A DNA stretch of 64,000 bases from an uncultured SAR86 cluster bacterium (lineage in GTDB: Bacteria > Pseudomonadota > Gammaproteobacteria > Magnimaribacterales > D2472), in the NCBI GenBank assembly GCA_902547295.1, contig CACCNJ010000005.1, positions 19,377 to 83,376 on the forward strand. Reading direction: 5' to 3'. Every line of letters begins with the position of its first letter. Position 1 is the stretch's first letter. The notes below the pieces were generated by a model. That model was not told where the DNA came from, did no database searches, and worked only from the letters and a program-made list of their open reading frames with translations. Below are positions 42,408 to 51,863 of the stretch, piece by piece. The position numbers and the translations under genes were made by a program.

Positions 42408-43957
42408 TGCAAAATTTGAGATTATGGAAATATATTTCATTGCCATGGATTATGTTCACATTTATTTTCTTTATTATCTTTTTTATTCTTTCTTTTACTA
42501 ATGACATTGATATTGAATTCTTATCAAATAGATATTTATTAAGCCTATTCAAAAATACAATTTTATTGTCTTTTGGGTCTGCTTTGATATCTATGCTCTT
42601 AGCTGTTCCTTTAGCAATATTAGTTACTTTTTATAAATTTCCAGGTTGTAATTTTTTTAGTTGGGCTTTGAGTCTTTCAATAGCATTTCCTGCATATGTT
42701 TATGCATTTATTTTTGTTGGAATGTTTGAATACTCAAGTCCCATATCTGAATTTTTAAGAAATTTCGGTATTGCTCTTCCATCAATAAAAAACATATTTG
42801 GCGCATCTCTGATAATGTCAATGGCATTATTTCCCTATATTTATCTCATAATCAAAGCTCAACTTTCATCAGTTGGTATCAAGATATTTAAAGCAGCAAA
42901 ATCTTTAGGTGACTCGAATTTAGGCGCTGTAAGAAAAGTAATACTTCCATCATTAAAGCCCGCAATTATAGGAGGAATGGCCTTAGTAATCTTTGAAATA
43001 ATCGCAGATTTTGGCGGGGTTTCAACTTTAAGGATAGATACATTTACAGTTGGCATATATGACGCCTGGTTTGGATATCAAAGTTATTTTTCTGGAGCTA
43101 GACTGGCTGGATATCTTTTAATATTTGTTATTTTCATTATGCTACTTTCTAAATACTACACAGATAGTCCACGTGGGGTTGCTACAAGAACTGCAGAATT
43201 GATAAATAAAGTTGAACTCAATAAATCTAAACAAATAATGTTCTCATTAATATGCTCATTAGTATTTTTAATTGTATTTTGCTTACCATTATTTCAACTT
43301 ATTTATTGGCAGTTATCTGAATCAAGTATCAATCTTCTTAGTAATGTTAACTTATTAATTAATTCTTCGATTCTAGGTTTCGCCGTTGGTATTTTTACAA
43401 TCTTTTTCGCAACTGCTCTTTCACTATCCTATAGACAGTCAAATAAATTAAAATCATTAATTTCAATTTCCACATCAGGTTATGCCATCCCGGGGTCTGT
43501 AATATCTGCAGGACTTTTAATTGGCTTTGATGCTATCTTTGGAACTTCTATTACAATTTATGGAATATTTGGTTTAATTCTTTGTTTAAGTTTGAGATTT
43601 ATGACACCTGCATATAATTATTCTAGTTCCTCTTTGGCTAATATATCCAAATCATCAGAAAATGCATTATCTCTTATTCCGAGCAATCCTCTAAAAGCAT
43701 TTATTGCATTTTATTATCCACAAATGAGATCAGCCTTATTTCTAGGGTTCATGATTGTCTTTATTGAGTCAGTAAAAGAACAACCTGCAACTCTTCTTTT
43801 AAGGCCAGTTGGATTTGATACCCTTTCAACTAAAATTTATAACTTTACAAGTGAGGGAGAGTGGGAGATGGCAGCAAGTCCAAGTATCCTATTGATATTT
43901 TTAAGTCTAGCATTTGTATATTTAATCAATAAAAATATTGAGCTAAATACTAAGTAA
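42407..43957 (+). CDS. iron(III)-type ABC transporter permease (FbpB/AfuB-like)
   Basis: A 516-aa inner-membrane permease made of two fused BPD_transp_1 halves, roughly residues 60-250 and 320-510, with about 12 helices. The EAA-type loops AKSLGDSNLGAVRKVILPSLKPAI near 163-186 (two blocks) and AFIAFYYPQMRSALFLG near 430-446 contact the ATPase. IADFGGVSTLRIDTFTVGIYDAWFG near 200-224 is typical of FbpB/SfuB ferric iron permeases. No ATPase or periplasmic binding protein is adjacent, so partners must be encoded elsewhere or supplied by another system. Confidence 0.88.
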   Translation: MQNLRLWKYISLPWIMFTFIFFIIFFILSFTNDIDIEFLSNRYLLSLFKNTILLSFGSALISMLLAVPLAILVTFYKFPGCNFFSWALSLSIAFPAYVYAFIFVGMFEYSSPISEFLRNFGIALPSIKNIFGASLIMSMALFPYIYLIIKAQLSSVGIKIFKAAKSLGDSNLGAVRKVILPSLKPAIIGGMALVIFEIIADFGGVSTLRIDTFTVGIYDAWFGYQSYFSGARLAGYLLIFVIFIMLLSKYYTDSPRGVATRTAELINKVELNKSKQIMFSLICSLVFLIVFCLPLFQLIYWQLSESSINLLSNVNLLINSSILGFAVGIFTIFFATALSLSYRQSNKLKSLISISTSGYAIPGSVISAGLLIGFDAIFGTSITIYGIFGLILCLSLRFMTPAYNYSSSSLANISKSSENALSLIPSNPLKAFIAFYYPQMRSALFLGFMIVFIESVKEQPATLLLRPVGFDTLSTKIYNFTSEGEWEMAASPSILLIFLSLAFVYLINKNIELNTK

Positions 43958-43961
43958 ATCC

Positions 43962-44447
43962 ATGCACGAAAATGAATACAGACTGAATGTTGGTGTAATT
44001 GTTGCCAATAAACATGGAAATTTATTGTTATGTAAAAGAAAAGGTATGAATAGTTGGCAATTTCCTCAGGGAGGAATTGATTTTGGAGAAAATTCCTTGA
44101 AAGCTGCTAAAAGAGAACTTTTTGAAGAAGTGGGCATAAGCTCAAAATCAGTAAAACTTATAGATTCAATCGACGATTGGTTAAAATATGATATCCCTAA
44201 AAAAAGCAGAAGAAAAAAAATATTTAAAACAAATTTTAAGGGCCAAAAACAAAAATGGTTTTTATTTAAATTAAAAGAAGATGTAAAAATATCTTTTGAT
44301 AATGATCCTGACAATGAGTTTGATTGTTTTAAATGGGTATCCTACTGGTACCCTCTCAATGTAATTATTTCATTCAAAGAAAAAGTCTATAGAGAGGCAT
44401 TAAATAAATTAAAATATTCTTTCTGTAAAGAGTTTAATAATGTTTGA
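43962..44447 (+). CDS. rppH: RNA pyrophosphohydrolase RppH
   Basis: RppH removes pyrophosphate from the 5' end of mRNA and so opens it to RNase E. The 161-aa Nudix protein carries the box GGIDFGENSLKAAKRELFEEVGI near 37-59 (shown in parts: G-x5-E, REL, EEVGI), plus the RppH-type FPQGGID and WFLFKL. It starts 4 bp after the permease and its end overlaps the TSUP gene by 8 bp. Confidence 0.93.
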   Translation: MHENEYRLNVGVIVANKHGNLLLCKRKGMNSWQFPQGGIDFGENSLKAAKRELFEEVGISSKSVKLIDSIDDWLKYDIPKKSRRKKIFKTNFKGQKQKWFLFKLKEDVKISFDNDPDNEFDCFKWVSYWYPLNVIISFKEKVYREALNKLKYSFCKEFNNV

Positions 44448-45228
44448 TGAAATTTTAATATTTGGGGCGCTAGGTATCCTTTCTGGATTATTAGCTGGTA
44501 TGTTTGGTATTGGTGGGGGGCTTATCATGGTGCCAGTTCTTATAGGTACATTTATTAACCTTGGGTTTGAAAATGAGATTATCGTAAAGCTTGCAATTGG
44601 TACATCAATATCATGTATCATCTTTACAGGGCTTTCTTCAGCAAATGCCCATAGAAAAAAGAATTCAATTGATTTTGATAGCTTCAAGCCTGTTGCATCT
44701 GGAATAGTATTTGGCGCATTCTTAGGAGCGCTATTTGCAGTCCAAATTGATGGATTGATATTAAAAATTATAATCGCAACATTTGTATTAATTGTTGGCA
44801 TGGATATTCTTTTAAATAAAGATCTTCTGCAGAATATGTTTCGTCTAAAACCAAAATCAATTTTTGTTGGTTCTGGTATAGGCTTTTTGTCCTCAATTTT
44901 AGGCATTGGAGGAGGAACTTTTTCAGTTCCATATTTCAAGGGTTCTGGGCTCAATCTTACCTCTGCAATAGGCACATCAGCAGCATGTGGAGTGCCTATA
45001 GCAATTTTTGGGACATTAGGATATGTTCTTGCAGGCATTAATCAAAATATGTTGCCTAATTTAAGTTTTGGATATGTCTATTTACCAGCTCTCTTAGGAG
45101 TTTCTCTTACAAGTATTTTTTCTGCAAAATATGGAGCAGATATCGCTCATTATTTATCTCAAACAACACTGAGGAGACTTATGGCAGGTTGGTTTTTTAT
45201 AATATCAATATATATGTTTTCAGTATGA
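44440..45228 (+). CDS. TSUP family permease (TauE/SafE)
   Basis: A 262-aa inner-membrane protein with about eight helices in two repeated halves. GLLAGMFGIGGGLIMVPVL near 17-35 and FLSSILGIGGGTFSVPYF near 147-164 are the paired glycine-rich motifs of the TauE/SafE family, which exports sulfite, sulfoacetate or other organic anions. Substrate unknown. Start overlaps rppH; its stop overlaps the lgt start as ATGA. Confidence 0.9.
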   Translation: MFDEILIFGALGILSGLLAGMFGIGGGLIMVPVLIGTFINLGFENEIIVKLAIGTSISCIIFTGLSSANAHRKKNSIDFDSFKPVASGIVFGAFLGALFAVQIDGLILKIIIATFVLIVGMDILLNKDLLQNMFRLKPKSIFVGSGIGFLSSILGIGGGTFSVPYFKGSGLNLTSAIGTSAACGVPIAIFGTLGYVLAGINQNMLPNLSFGYVYLPALLGVSLTSIFSAKYGADIAHYLSQTTLRRLMAGWFFIISIYMFSV

Positions 45229-46022
45229 CAATAGAGCTATCAAATTTCTTTAATAATCCTACTCTTATTGAGCTTGGACCATTAAAAATTCAGTACTATG
45301 CAGTGACATGGTTGTTGTCTGCATTATTAATTTACGTTTTTCTAAAAAATAACAGAACTATAAAAGAAATAGGTCTTAATAAAGATGAAGTAAATGATAT
45401 GGTTTTTCTGTATGGATTATTCTTTGGAGCGATTTGCGGTGGAAGAGTCGGTTACATGTTCATATATGGGTCAGAACAGTTAATGAATAATCCCTTATCT
45501 TTATTTTATGTTTGGCAGGGTGGACTAAGCTTTCATGGTGGTTTAATTGGAGTAATTATTAGTCTAGTTATCTTTTGTTATAGGAAAAATATAGAGTTAT
45601 TAAAATTACTTGATGGTGTTGCTTTGGCAATGCCTATTGGTCTTGGCTTGGTAAGAATTGGTAATTTTCTAAATGGTGAATTATACGGAAAGGCAACAAA
45701 TGGCGATTGGGGTTTTATTTTTCCAACTGACCCTTTTGGAGTTTTAAGACATCCTTCACAAATTTATGAGAGTTTTGGCGAAGGTTTATTATTATTCCTA
45801 ATTTTATTTGTGATCAGCAAACAAACAAATGTAAAAGGTATAGTTTCTTCATCATTTCTTATCTTTTACGGATTAATAAGATTTATAATTGAGTTCTTTA
45901 GGCAGCCAGATGCTCATATTGGTTACATTGCCTTTGACTCATTAAGCATGGGGCAAATCTTATGTATACCAATGATAATTATTGGATTTTTTATGTTGTT
46001 ATATTCCAGGAGAAAAATATGA
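45225..46022 (+). CDS. lgt: prolipoprotein diacylglyceryl transferase
   Basis: Lgt moves diacylglycerol from phosphatidylglycerol to the lipobox cysteine of prolipoproteins. The 265-aa protein has about seven helices. GGRVGYM near 69-75 and WQGGLSFHGGLIG near 94-106 hold the active-site His region, RIGNFLNGELYG near 142-153 is the Lgt signature, and HPSQIYE near 177-183 closes the family pattern. I choose ATG at 45225 inside the upstream stop (ATGA); the earlier ATG at 45189 lies within the TSUP gene. The M2 peptidase here is a predicted lipoprotein client. Confidence 0.95.
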   Translation: MTIELSNFFNNPTLIELGPLKIQYYAVTWLLSALLIYVFLKNNRTIKEIGLNKDEVNDMVFLYGLFFGAICGGRVGYMFIYGSEQLMNNPLSLFYVWQGGLSFHGGLIGVIISLVIFCYRKNIELLKLLDGVALAMPIGLGLVRIGNFLNGELYGKATNGDWGFIFPTDPFGVLRHPSQIYESFGEGLLLFLILFVISKQTNVKGIVSSSFLIFYGLIRFIIEFFRQPDAHIGYIAFDSLSMGQILCIPMIIIGFFMLLYSRRKI

Positions 46023-46882
46023 AAGCATACTTAGATCTTCTTCAATATATATTGGAAAACGGAGAAGAAAAAAGTGATAGAACTAATACTGGAACAATAT
46101 CATCTTTTGGGCATCAGTTTGAATTTGACTTAGAAAAAGGATTTCCAGCTGTAACTACTAAATCTCTTGCATGGAAAGGCGTTGTGTCTGAGCTGTTATG
46201 GTTCCTAGAGGGCTCAGATGATGAGAGAAGACTTGCTGAGATCCGATTTAGCAAAGATAGATCTGAATTAACTAATTTGGAAAAGTATTCAACAATATGG
46301 ACTGATAATGCAGATAATCAAGGCAAAGAATTAGGATACGAAAATTCAGATACAAAAAAGATTCTTGGTCCAGTTTATGGCGTCCAATGGAGAGATTGGT
46401 GTGGAATTGATCAAATTAAAGATTTACTAAAAGGATTGAAAGAAAATCCTGATGGTAGAAGACATATTCTTTCTGCTTGGAATGTTGGTGAAATAGAAAA
46501 AATGGCTCTGCCTCCCTGTCATGTAATGTCACAGTTTTATATTCATAATAATTCTATAAGCTGTCATATGTACCAAAGAAGTGCAGATATGTTTCTTGGG
46601 GTTCCTTTTAATATAGCAAGTTATGCTTTGCTCTTATCTATTTTTGCTGAGATCCTAGATTTACGACCAAAAAGATTTATACATTCTTTTGGTGATGCTC
46701 ATATATATAAAAATTCAATTGACCAGGTAAAGGAACAAATTTCCAGAGAGCCTAAGCCACTTCCTAACCTCAAAATTCCTAAAATTAATTCTCTCGAAGA
46801 TATTAAAAAATACAGCGTAGATGATTTTATTCTAGAAAATTATGACCCCCACCCTCCTATAAAAGCAGAAATGGCAGTATGA
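46019..46882 (+). CDS. thyA: thymidylate synthase
   Basis: ThyA converts dUMP to dTMP using methylene-tetrahydrofolate, which it oxidises to dihydrofolate. The 287-aa protein has DRTNTGTISSFG near 20-31, the catalytic cysteine in ALPPCHVMSQFYI near 161-173, QRSADMFLGVPFNIASYALL near 185-204 (shown in parts), and HSFGDAHIYKN near 219-229. I use ATG at 46019 because AGGAG at 46008-46012 is directly ahead; the earlier ATG at 45962 is in lgt. folA follows with 4 bp overlap, recycling the dihydrofolate. Confidence 0.96.
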   Translation: MKAYLDLLQYILENGEEKSDRTNTGTISSFGHQFEFDLEKGFPAVTTKSLAWKGVVSELLWFLEGSDDERRLAEIRFSKDRSELTNLEKYSTIWTDNADNQGKELGYENSDTKKILGPVYGVQWRDWCGIDQIKDLLKGLKENPDGRRHILSAWNVGEIEKMALPPCHVMSQFYIHNNSISCHMYQRSADMFLGVPFNIASYALLLSIFAEILDLRPKRFIHSFGDAHIYKNSIDQVKEQISREPKPLPNLKIPKINSLEDIKKYSVDDFILENYDPHPPIKAEMAV

Positions 46883-47388
46883 AAAAAATAATTTCACATG
46901 TAGTTGCTCTATCAAATAACAACGTAATTGGTGTGGATAACATGCTTCCATGGAACTTAAAGAGAGATCTTCAACATTTTAAAAACTACACTACTAATAA
47001 AATTCTACTCATGGGAAGAAAGACATACGAATCTATAGGCAGGCCATTACCAAATAGAATCAATTATGTAATTTCAACGACAATAGATGAGATTGATGGA
47101 GCCGAGGTTTTTAAAAGCATAGATGATGCAATTGATGCCGCAAATAAAAAATGTGATGATCATAATGAATATAATGAAATTGTGATAATTGGTGGTGGTT
47201 ATCTTTTTAGAGATACTTTAAAAATAACTAACAAGTTAGTTCTGACCAATGTAAATTGTGAAATCGAAGGAGATGTTTTTTATCCAGATATTGATTTTAA
47301 TGAATGGAAGGAAAAAAGCTCAGAAAACTTTTCAAAAGATATTGATAACGACTATGATTTTAAGGTTAGGGTTTTAGAAAGAGTTTAA
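46879..47388 (+). CDS. folA: dihydrofolate reductase
   Basis: FolA regenerates tetrahydrofolate with NADPH. The 169-aa protein has the normal length and the family pattern: ALSNNNVIGVDNMLPWNLKRDLQHFK near 10-35 (in parts), LLMGRKTYESIGRPLPNR near 44-61 and the nucleotide-site IIGGGYLFRD near 102-111. It is the last gene of the lgt-thyA-folA run and meets the convergent TPR gene with a 4-bp overlap. Confidence 0.95.
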   Translation: MKKIISHVVALSNNNVIGVDNMLPWNLKRDLQHFKNYTTNKILLMGRKTYESIGRPLPNRINYVISTTIDEIDGAEVFKSIDDAIDAANKKCDDHNEYNEIVIIGGGYLFRDTLKITNKLVLTNVNCEIEGDVFYPDIDFNEWKEKSSENFSKDIDNDYDFKVRVLERV

Positions 47389-48797
47389 GATGAAGAATTC
47401 ATCTGAATATAGTCTCTTCTTAAAGCAAGATTTTTAACTCTTATCTCCTCATTTTCAGTATATTTAATCCAGTTGTTTGCTTGAGTCTTAATCTTCTTTT
47501 CTTTGTCTCTTGCAGCAATTCTAAAATTTTTCTTTGCTTCTTCAAACTCTTGAAGTTCAAAATATGCTTGGCCAAGAGTTAGATAAACCTGTGAAAGTTT
47601 TTTAATATCTCCTTTTTTAAGGCCTTTTTTAATAGCATCTACAGCTTCACTAACTTTATCTTCAGATAAATATAAATTGCCTAACAACACATAGGATTTA
47701 CCATCTTTTGACATCTCAGCAGCTTTTTCTAATACCGGAATAGCTTTATCAATTTCTTGAGCCATTCTCCATGAGTCTGCTAATACTTTTAAATTTTTTT
47801 CGGTACTTTTTACAACAGGTACTATTTTTTCTTCTTCAGTTTTTTCATCAACTATTGTAACCATTTTGTTTTGGCCAGATACAAGAACTTCAGCAGCCCA
47901 ATATGGATTTTTATTGAGCAATAATAACTGTGCTAACGCTAAATACTCTGACTCTTTATCTAGAAAATCTTTTTGGTAAGCTGTTTTTAAAGTGATCATA
48001 TAGTCTCTTTCTCTTCCAAGAGTCCCGTATGCACCACCAAGTTGAATGAAATAAGTTTTCTTTGGATACAAATTTACTAATATTTCATAAATTGGTATTT
48101 GTTTTAATAAAGATTCTCTTTCTCCAATTTCTTCTTTTAATTCACTGTAGCAACCAGCAAGAAGTGAGTACCAATTTTCTCTTGGTTTATAACCTTCCTC
48201 TTCAGCCATTGAAATAGCTGTTTCCAATGATGACATAGATTTTCTGTAATCGCCTAAGGCAAAATATGCTTGCCCTAAAACAGAATAGGATTGAGCAGTG
48301 ACCTTCTCTACCTCATCCATCCACTGTAAGATTAAGTTAACACCTTTTTGATAGTTTCCTTCGGCCAAATTCAATTGTGCAAGGGAAAACAAAGCGCCAT
48401 TTCTTAGTCCTATGGTGACCTGAGGCTCATTCATTACATTTGTGTATGCTGTCATAGCTTGAGAATACTTACCATCAGTCATATAAACATAAGCCCAAGC
48501 ATTCCACATTACTGATCTGTCATAGCTTTTTAAGTTATCTTTGTTAGACCTTAGCTCCGTAAGAACATTAACAACAGTTGCCATATCTGGAGCTGGCTCT
48601 CCTTTTTCATCAACCTCTTCTAATGCCTCATATACTTTTGCCATTTTTTTCGCAGTCGATGTTTGCAATGCACGAGCTTTTTTATACTTTATAGGTTTCT
48701 TTGTTTCTGATTGTGCCTGTGCTTCAATCTGAACTGAAGAAAACGCAAATAATATCGCTAGCACTGAAAACAAATGTAATGAGAATCTTTTTTTCAT
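47385..48797 (-). CDS. TPR repeat periplasmic protein of the TonB operon
   Basis: A 470-aa protein with a signal peptide (about 1-29, ending in AQAQ) and many tetratricopeptide-like helix pairs; for example SVLGQAYFALGDYRKSMSSLETAI near 171-194 and LTLGQAYFELQEFEEAKKNFRIAA near 409-432 (each shown once). It is the last gene of the DUF3450-TtpC-ExbB-ExbD-TonB operon. TPR proteins of this type are common in such TonB systems and probably organise complex partners in the periplasm. Precise role unknown. Confidence 0.85.
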   Translation of the reverse strand: MKKRFSLHLFSVLAILFAFSSVQIEAQAQSETKKPIKYKKARALQTSTAKKMAKVYEALEEVDEKGEPAPDMATVVNVLTELRSNKDNLKSYDRSVMWNAWAYVYMTDGKYSQAMTAYTNVMNEPQVTIGLRNGALFSLAQLNLAEGNYQKGVNLILQWMDEVEKVTAQSYSVLGQAYFALGDYRKSMSSLETAISMAEEEGYKPRENWYSLLAGCYSELKEEIGERESLLKQIPIYEILVNLYPKKTYFIQLGGAYGTLGRERDYMITLKTAYQKDFLDKESEYLALAQLLLLNKNPYWAAEVLVSGQNKMVTIVDEKTEEEKIVPVVKSTEKNLKVLADSWRMAQEIDKAIPVLEKAAEMSKDGKSYVLLGNLYLSEDKVSEAVDAIKKGLKKGDIKKLSQVYLTLGQAYFELQEFEEAKKNFRIAARDKEKKIKTQANNWIKYTENEEIRVKNLALRRDYIQMNSSS

Positions 48798-48807
48798 AAC
48801 TTATTAA

Positions 48808-49509
48808 TTATTCTTCATCTAGTATATATGTAAATCTATGAAGAACGCCACTTACAGGAACAGCTTTTCCATCAACAATTTTAGGTTTGTATTTTAGTTT
48901 TAAAGCTGCCCTTGCAGACGCACTGTTAAACATCGTGCATGGTCTAAATTCAGTAGAAGGATCGCTTGGATTACTATTTGAACAATACCCTTCGATAGTG
49001 TTAGCGTCCTCTACGCTACCTGTTTCAGTTATAGTAAATTCCACTAGCGCATAGCCCATAGTACCTCTTTCTTGAGCTCTTCTTGGATATATTGGTACAA
49101 CTTTAAATAATGGGATATATTCACCATCCCTAAAAAATGAACCACCTGCCTTAAAGTTTGCCTTTGGTTTTGCAATTGAGACATCAAGACCTGTTAATGG
49201 CTGAAGATCTAACTCAGGCTGAGCAATATCTTCAGGCTGTTCTTCAGGCTTTTCAGGCTTATCAACTTCTGACATGAAAGTATCTATATCTCTTTCTGGC
49301 ATAACAACATCTTGAAGTTTTACAGAAGTGTCTTGTTTTAATCCACTATCTCCTAAGGCAATTAAAATAACCATTACAAAAAACAGAGTTAATGTAATTA
49401 CAGACGAAAATCCAATCCCAGCTGCATATTTGTTAGCATTAAAAGCCTTAACAAACATATCATGTATAGGCTTTGTAACTAAATTAATTGCGGAAAGGAC
49501 TTGATTCAT
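48808..49509 (-). CDS. tonB: TonB family energy transducer
   Basis: A 233-aa TonB. One helix is at about 32-53 (GIGFSSVITLTLFFVMVILIA), followed by a short proline/glutamate region (VDKPEKPEEQPED near 82-94) and a C-terminal TonB domain at about 120-230 with PIYPRRAQERGTMGYALVEFTI (in parts) and a late conserved RAALKLKYKP. The Pro-rich spacer is unusually short. It connects the ExbB/ExbD motor to outer-membrane receptors. No TonB-dependent receptor is in this window. Confidence 0.92.
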   Translation of the reverse strand: MNQVLSAINLVTKPIHDMFVKAFNANKYAAGIGFSSVITLTLFFVMVILIALGDSGLKQDTSVKLQDVVMPERDIDTFMSEVDKPEKPEEQPEDIAQPELDLQPLTGLDVSIAKPKANFKAGGSFFRDGEYIPLFKVVPIYPRRAQERGTMGYALVEFTITETGSVEDANTIEGYCSNSNPSDPSTEFRPCTMFNSASARAALKLKYKPKIVDGKAVPVSGVLHRFTYILDEE

Positions 49510-49512
49510 ATT

Positions 49513-49923
49513 CTATTTAGGTTCTGATGCTAGAGATATAGCGTTAACCCCAGCTTCTCTGGCTCCATCCATAACTTTAATAATAGTATCTGCTACTGCT
49601 CTTTCGTCTGCTTGAATAACTACAGATCCTTGTGGATTGTCTGCAAGCATTTTTACTACATTTGCCTTAACCTGCCTTACATCAATTCTTCTTCCATCCA
49701 TATAAACTTCGTCATTTGCTCCAACTGCAATTAAAATTGCAGCATTTTCTTGAATTTCAGCAGTATCTGAATCAGGTCTATTAATTTCCAATCCAGGTTC
49801 TTTTATAAAGTTAGCTGTAACGATAAAAAAGATTAGCATGATGAAAACAACATCAAGCATTGGTGTTAAATTAATTTCGCTTTCTTCATCTTTAACAGCA
49901 GTGCTTATAGCATTTCTTCTCAT
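49513..49923 (-). CDS. exbD: ExbD/TolR family protein
   Basis: A 136-aa inner-membrane protein with one helix at about 20-42. NLTPMLDVVFIMLIFFIV at 18-35 contains the conserved channel aspartate, and a periplasmic domain follows with VVIQADERA near 102-110. It couples proton flow to TonB rotation together with ExbB and lies 3 bp upstream of tonB. Confidence 0.94.
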   Translation of the reverse strand: MRRNAISTAVKDEESEINLTPMLDVVFIMLIFFIVTANFIKEPGLEINRPDSDTAEIQENAAILIAVGANDEVYMDGRRIDVRQVKANVVKMLADNPQGSVVIQADERAVADTIIKVMDGAREAGVNAISLASEPK

Positions 49924-49934
49924 TTTTAGTTCTC

Positions 49935-50465
49935 CTATAATTCTCTTTTTATTAATTCTCTTAAGTCATTTGTGTGTCTGTCAGACGCACTGGTCAAATA
50001 TATGGTGGCAAATACGCCTGATAAAGCAACAACCATACCAGCCATTGTTGGCAGTGTTGCCTTAGAAACACCTCCCGCCATTGCTCTAGCGTCACCTCCC
50101 CCATTAAAAGCCATTACTTGAAAAACCTCTATCATTCCAGTCACGGTTCCTAACAATCCAAATAATGGTGCTAGAACCACGCAAGTTTGAATGATTGATA
50201 AGTTTTTATTTATTTCGACTTTTGCTTGAGAAAGCATCTTTTCTCTAATTTGAAGGGCATGCCATGAAGTCTTATCAGATCTGTTATTCCATTTTGCTGA
50301 CAAATCTTGAATGTAAAATTCATGACCATGAGAAAAATACCATATTCTCTCAAAGATCATTGCCCACATAAAGAAAACCAGAATAGCAATTAACCATAAA
50401 ACACTACCACCCGCTTCCATAAAATCTCTTATGGACGAGAATGCTTCAGTGATAGCAAAAAACAT
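49935..50465 (-). CDS. exbB: ExbB/TolQ/MotA-type proton channel protein
   Basis: A 176-aa membrane protein with three helices at about 20-40, 95-115 and 135-155. VVLAPLFGLLGTVTGMIEVF near 94-113 and MAGGVSKATLPTMAGMVVAL near 131-150 (in parts) are the conserved helices lining the ExbB pentamer pore. It follows the larger TtpC-like paralogue and precedes exbD by 11 bp. Confidence 0.93.
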   Translation of the reverse strand: MFFAITEAFSSIRDFMEAGGSVLWLIAILVFFMWAMIFERIWYFSHGHEFYIQDLSAKWNNRSDKTSWHALQIREKMLSQAKVEINKNLSIIQTCVVLAPLFGLLGTVTGMIEVFQVMAFNGGGDARAMAGGVSKATLPTMAGMVVALSGVFATIYLTSASDRHTNDLRELIKREL

Positions 50466-50474
50466 AATTAGCTA

Positions 50475-51863
50475 TTAACTACCTTCAGCTCTTTCGGCAA
50501 GAATACCTGTACTCTGTTCCTCAAGTACACTAATTATTCCTTTAGCCGATGAAGCTGTGAAAGAATGAAGAAGTGTAGTAGGTATTGCAACTAATAGACC
50601 TAAAACTGTTGTAACAAGTGCTTGAGAAATACCACCAGCCATAAGTTTAGGATCACCTGTTCCATATAGAGTTATCATTTGGAAGGTAACGATCATACCT
50701 GTTACTGTTCCTAATAAACCTGCAAGAGGTGCAACAACTGAGATAATTCTTACAGCGCCAATTCCTCTTTCAATTGATGGTCTCTCAGCCATAATTGCTT
50801 CAGCAAGTTTCAGCTCTAACGTATCAATATCTTTCTTAAAGTTCTCTTCGCCAACCTTAAGAACTCTTCCAAGAGGATTTCTAACATCTAATGTTTTAGA
50901 ACCTGCTTGAGCTCTCACTGCTTTACCAAGAACATATAAGCTCCACAATTTCCAGAAAGCTAAACCAATACCAATTAAACCAACAAAAATAATTGCGTAT
51001 CCAACTTCTCTACCTTGTGCAGCTCTTTCAGCTAAAGAAGGAGTCTGGATTAGATTAGCTAAAAGACTTCCTCCAGTAGGTCCTGTTGGATCAACACCAA
51101 ATCTTACTTGCTCTCCAACATCAGCATTACCAACACTCTTTGCAGTTTTTGTATATCTTCCAGCAGGTTGTCTCGGTAAAAATGCATATTGTCCTGTTGC
51201 AGCAACATACTCTAAATATTTACCATCACAGACTGCATTAAACAAACCAACTCTTGTAACGCTACATTTTGAAGACTCACCATCAACATCGATTACAGTT
51301 GTATCAAAAGAAACTACTTGTCCACTTGCAACCATCTCTCTTTGAAGTTCATACCATAAACCTTCAATTTCTCTAATAGTTGGTAACTCTGTAGTCTCTG
51401 ACATTTTTGAAGTAAGTTCATTTAGAAAATCTACTCTTTCAAGACCATATTGAGGGCTTGTCAAAGAACCAGAAAATTGAACTGCTGCTTCACCTGCTGA
51501 ACTTTGAAGATGGCCAAAGAGTTCAACCAAAGATCCAAGTTCTTTTTGATATGCTTCCTCTTTAACTCTTAAGATTTCTTCATTCTTTTTATATTCAGCC
51601 TCAAGCTGATCAGCAATTCTTTCTTGTCTCGCTAATTCTCTTTTTTCAGCAGCTAAAATAGCAGCCTGTTCATTTTTATTAGCCATAAACTTAGCTTCAC
51701 GATCTGCATTTTCAGACTGTTCTTTAGTTTTACCTTCTTTAACAAGTTGAAGAAGTGCTTCAACAGTAGATATTTCTGCTTCATCACCCTCAGATTCTTG
51801 TGCAAATACAAAAGTGTTAAGTGTTAAAGATAGAACAAATAGTATAGATAAGTACTTTTTCAT
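50475..51863 (-). CDS. TtpC-like large ExbB/TolQ protein with periplasmic N-terminal domain
   Basis: A 462-aa protein with a signal peptide (1-21), a long Glu/Lys coiled coil at about 40-110, a periplasmic domain to about 270, then a MotA/TolQ/ExbB channel part with helices at about 287-303, 373-395 and 420-440. VAPLAGLLGTVTGMIVTF near 378-395 and MAGGISQALVTTVLGLLVAIP near 408-428 (in parts) are the pore motifs. This layout is that of TtpC, the fourth component of TonB2-type systems in vibrios. One bp separates it from the DUF3450 gene. Confidence 0.9.
   Translation of the reverse strand: MKKYLSILFVLSLTLNTFVFAQESEGDEAEISTVEALLQLVKEGKTKEQSENADREAKFMANKNEQAAILAAEKRELARQERIADQLEAEYKKNEEILRVKEEAYQKELGSLVELFGHLQSSAGEAAVQFSGSLTSPQYGLERVDFLNELTSKMSETTELPTIREIEGLWYELQREMVASGQVVSFDTTVIDVDGESSKCSVTRVGLFNAVCDGKYLEYVAATGQYAFLPRQPAGRYTKTAKSVGNADVGEQVRFGVDPTGPTGGSLLANLIQTPSLAERAAQGREVGYAIIFVGLIGIGLAFWKLWSLYVLGKAVRAQAGSKTLDVRNPLGRVLKVGEENFKKDIDTLELKLAEAIMAERPSIERGIGAVRIISVVAPLAGLLGTVTGMIVTFQMITLYGTGDPKLMAGGISQALVTTVLGLLVAIPTTLLHSFTASSAKGIISVLEEQSTGILAERAEGS

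Noticed and set aside
44409..45038. 209-aa minus-strand frame opposite the TSUP permease
   Set aside because: Proline/isoleucine-rich shadow of a membrane protein gene; the plus strand encodes a clear TauE/SafE protein.
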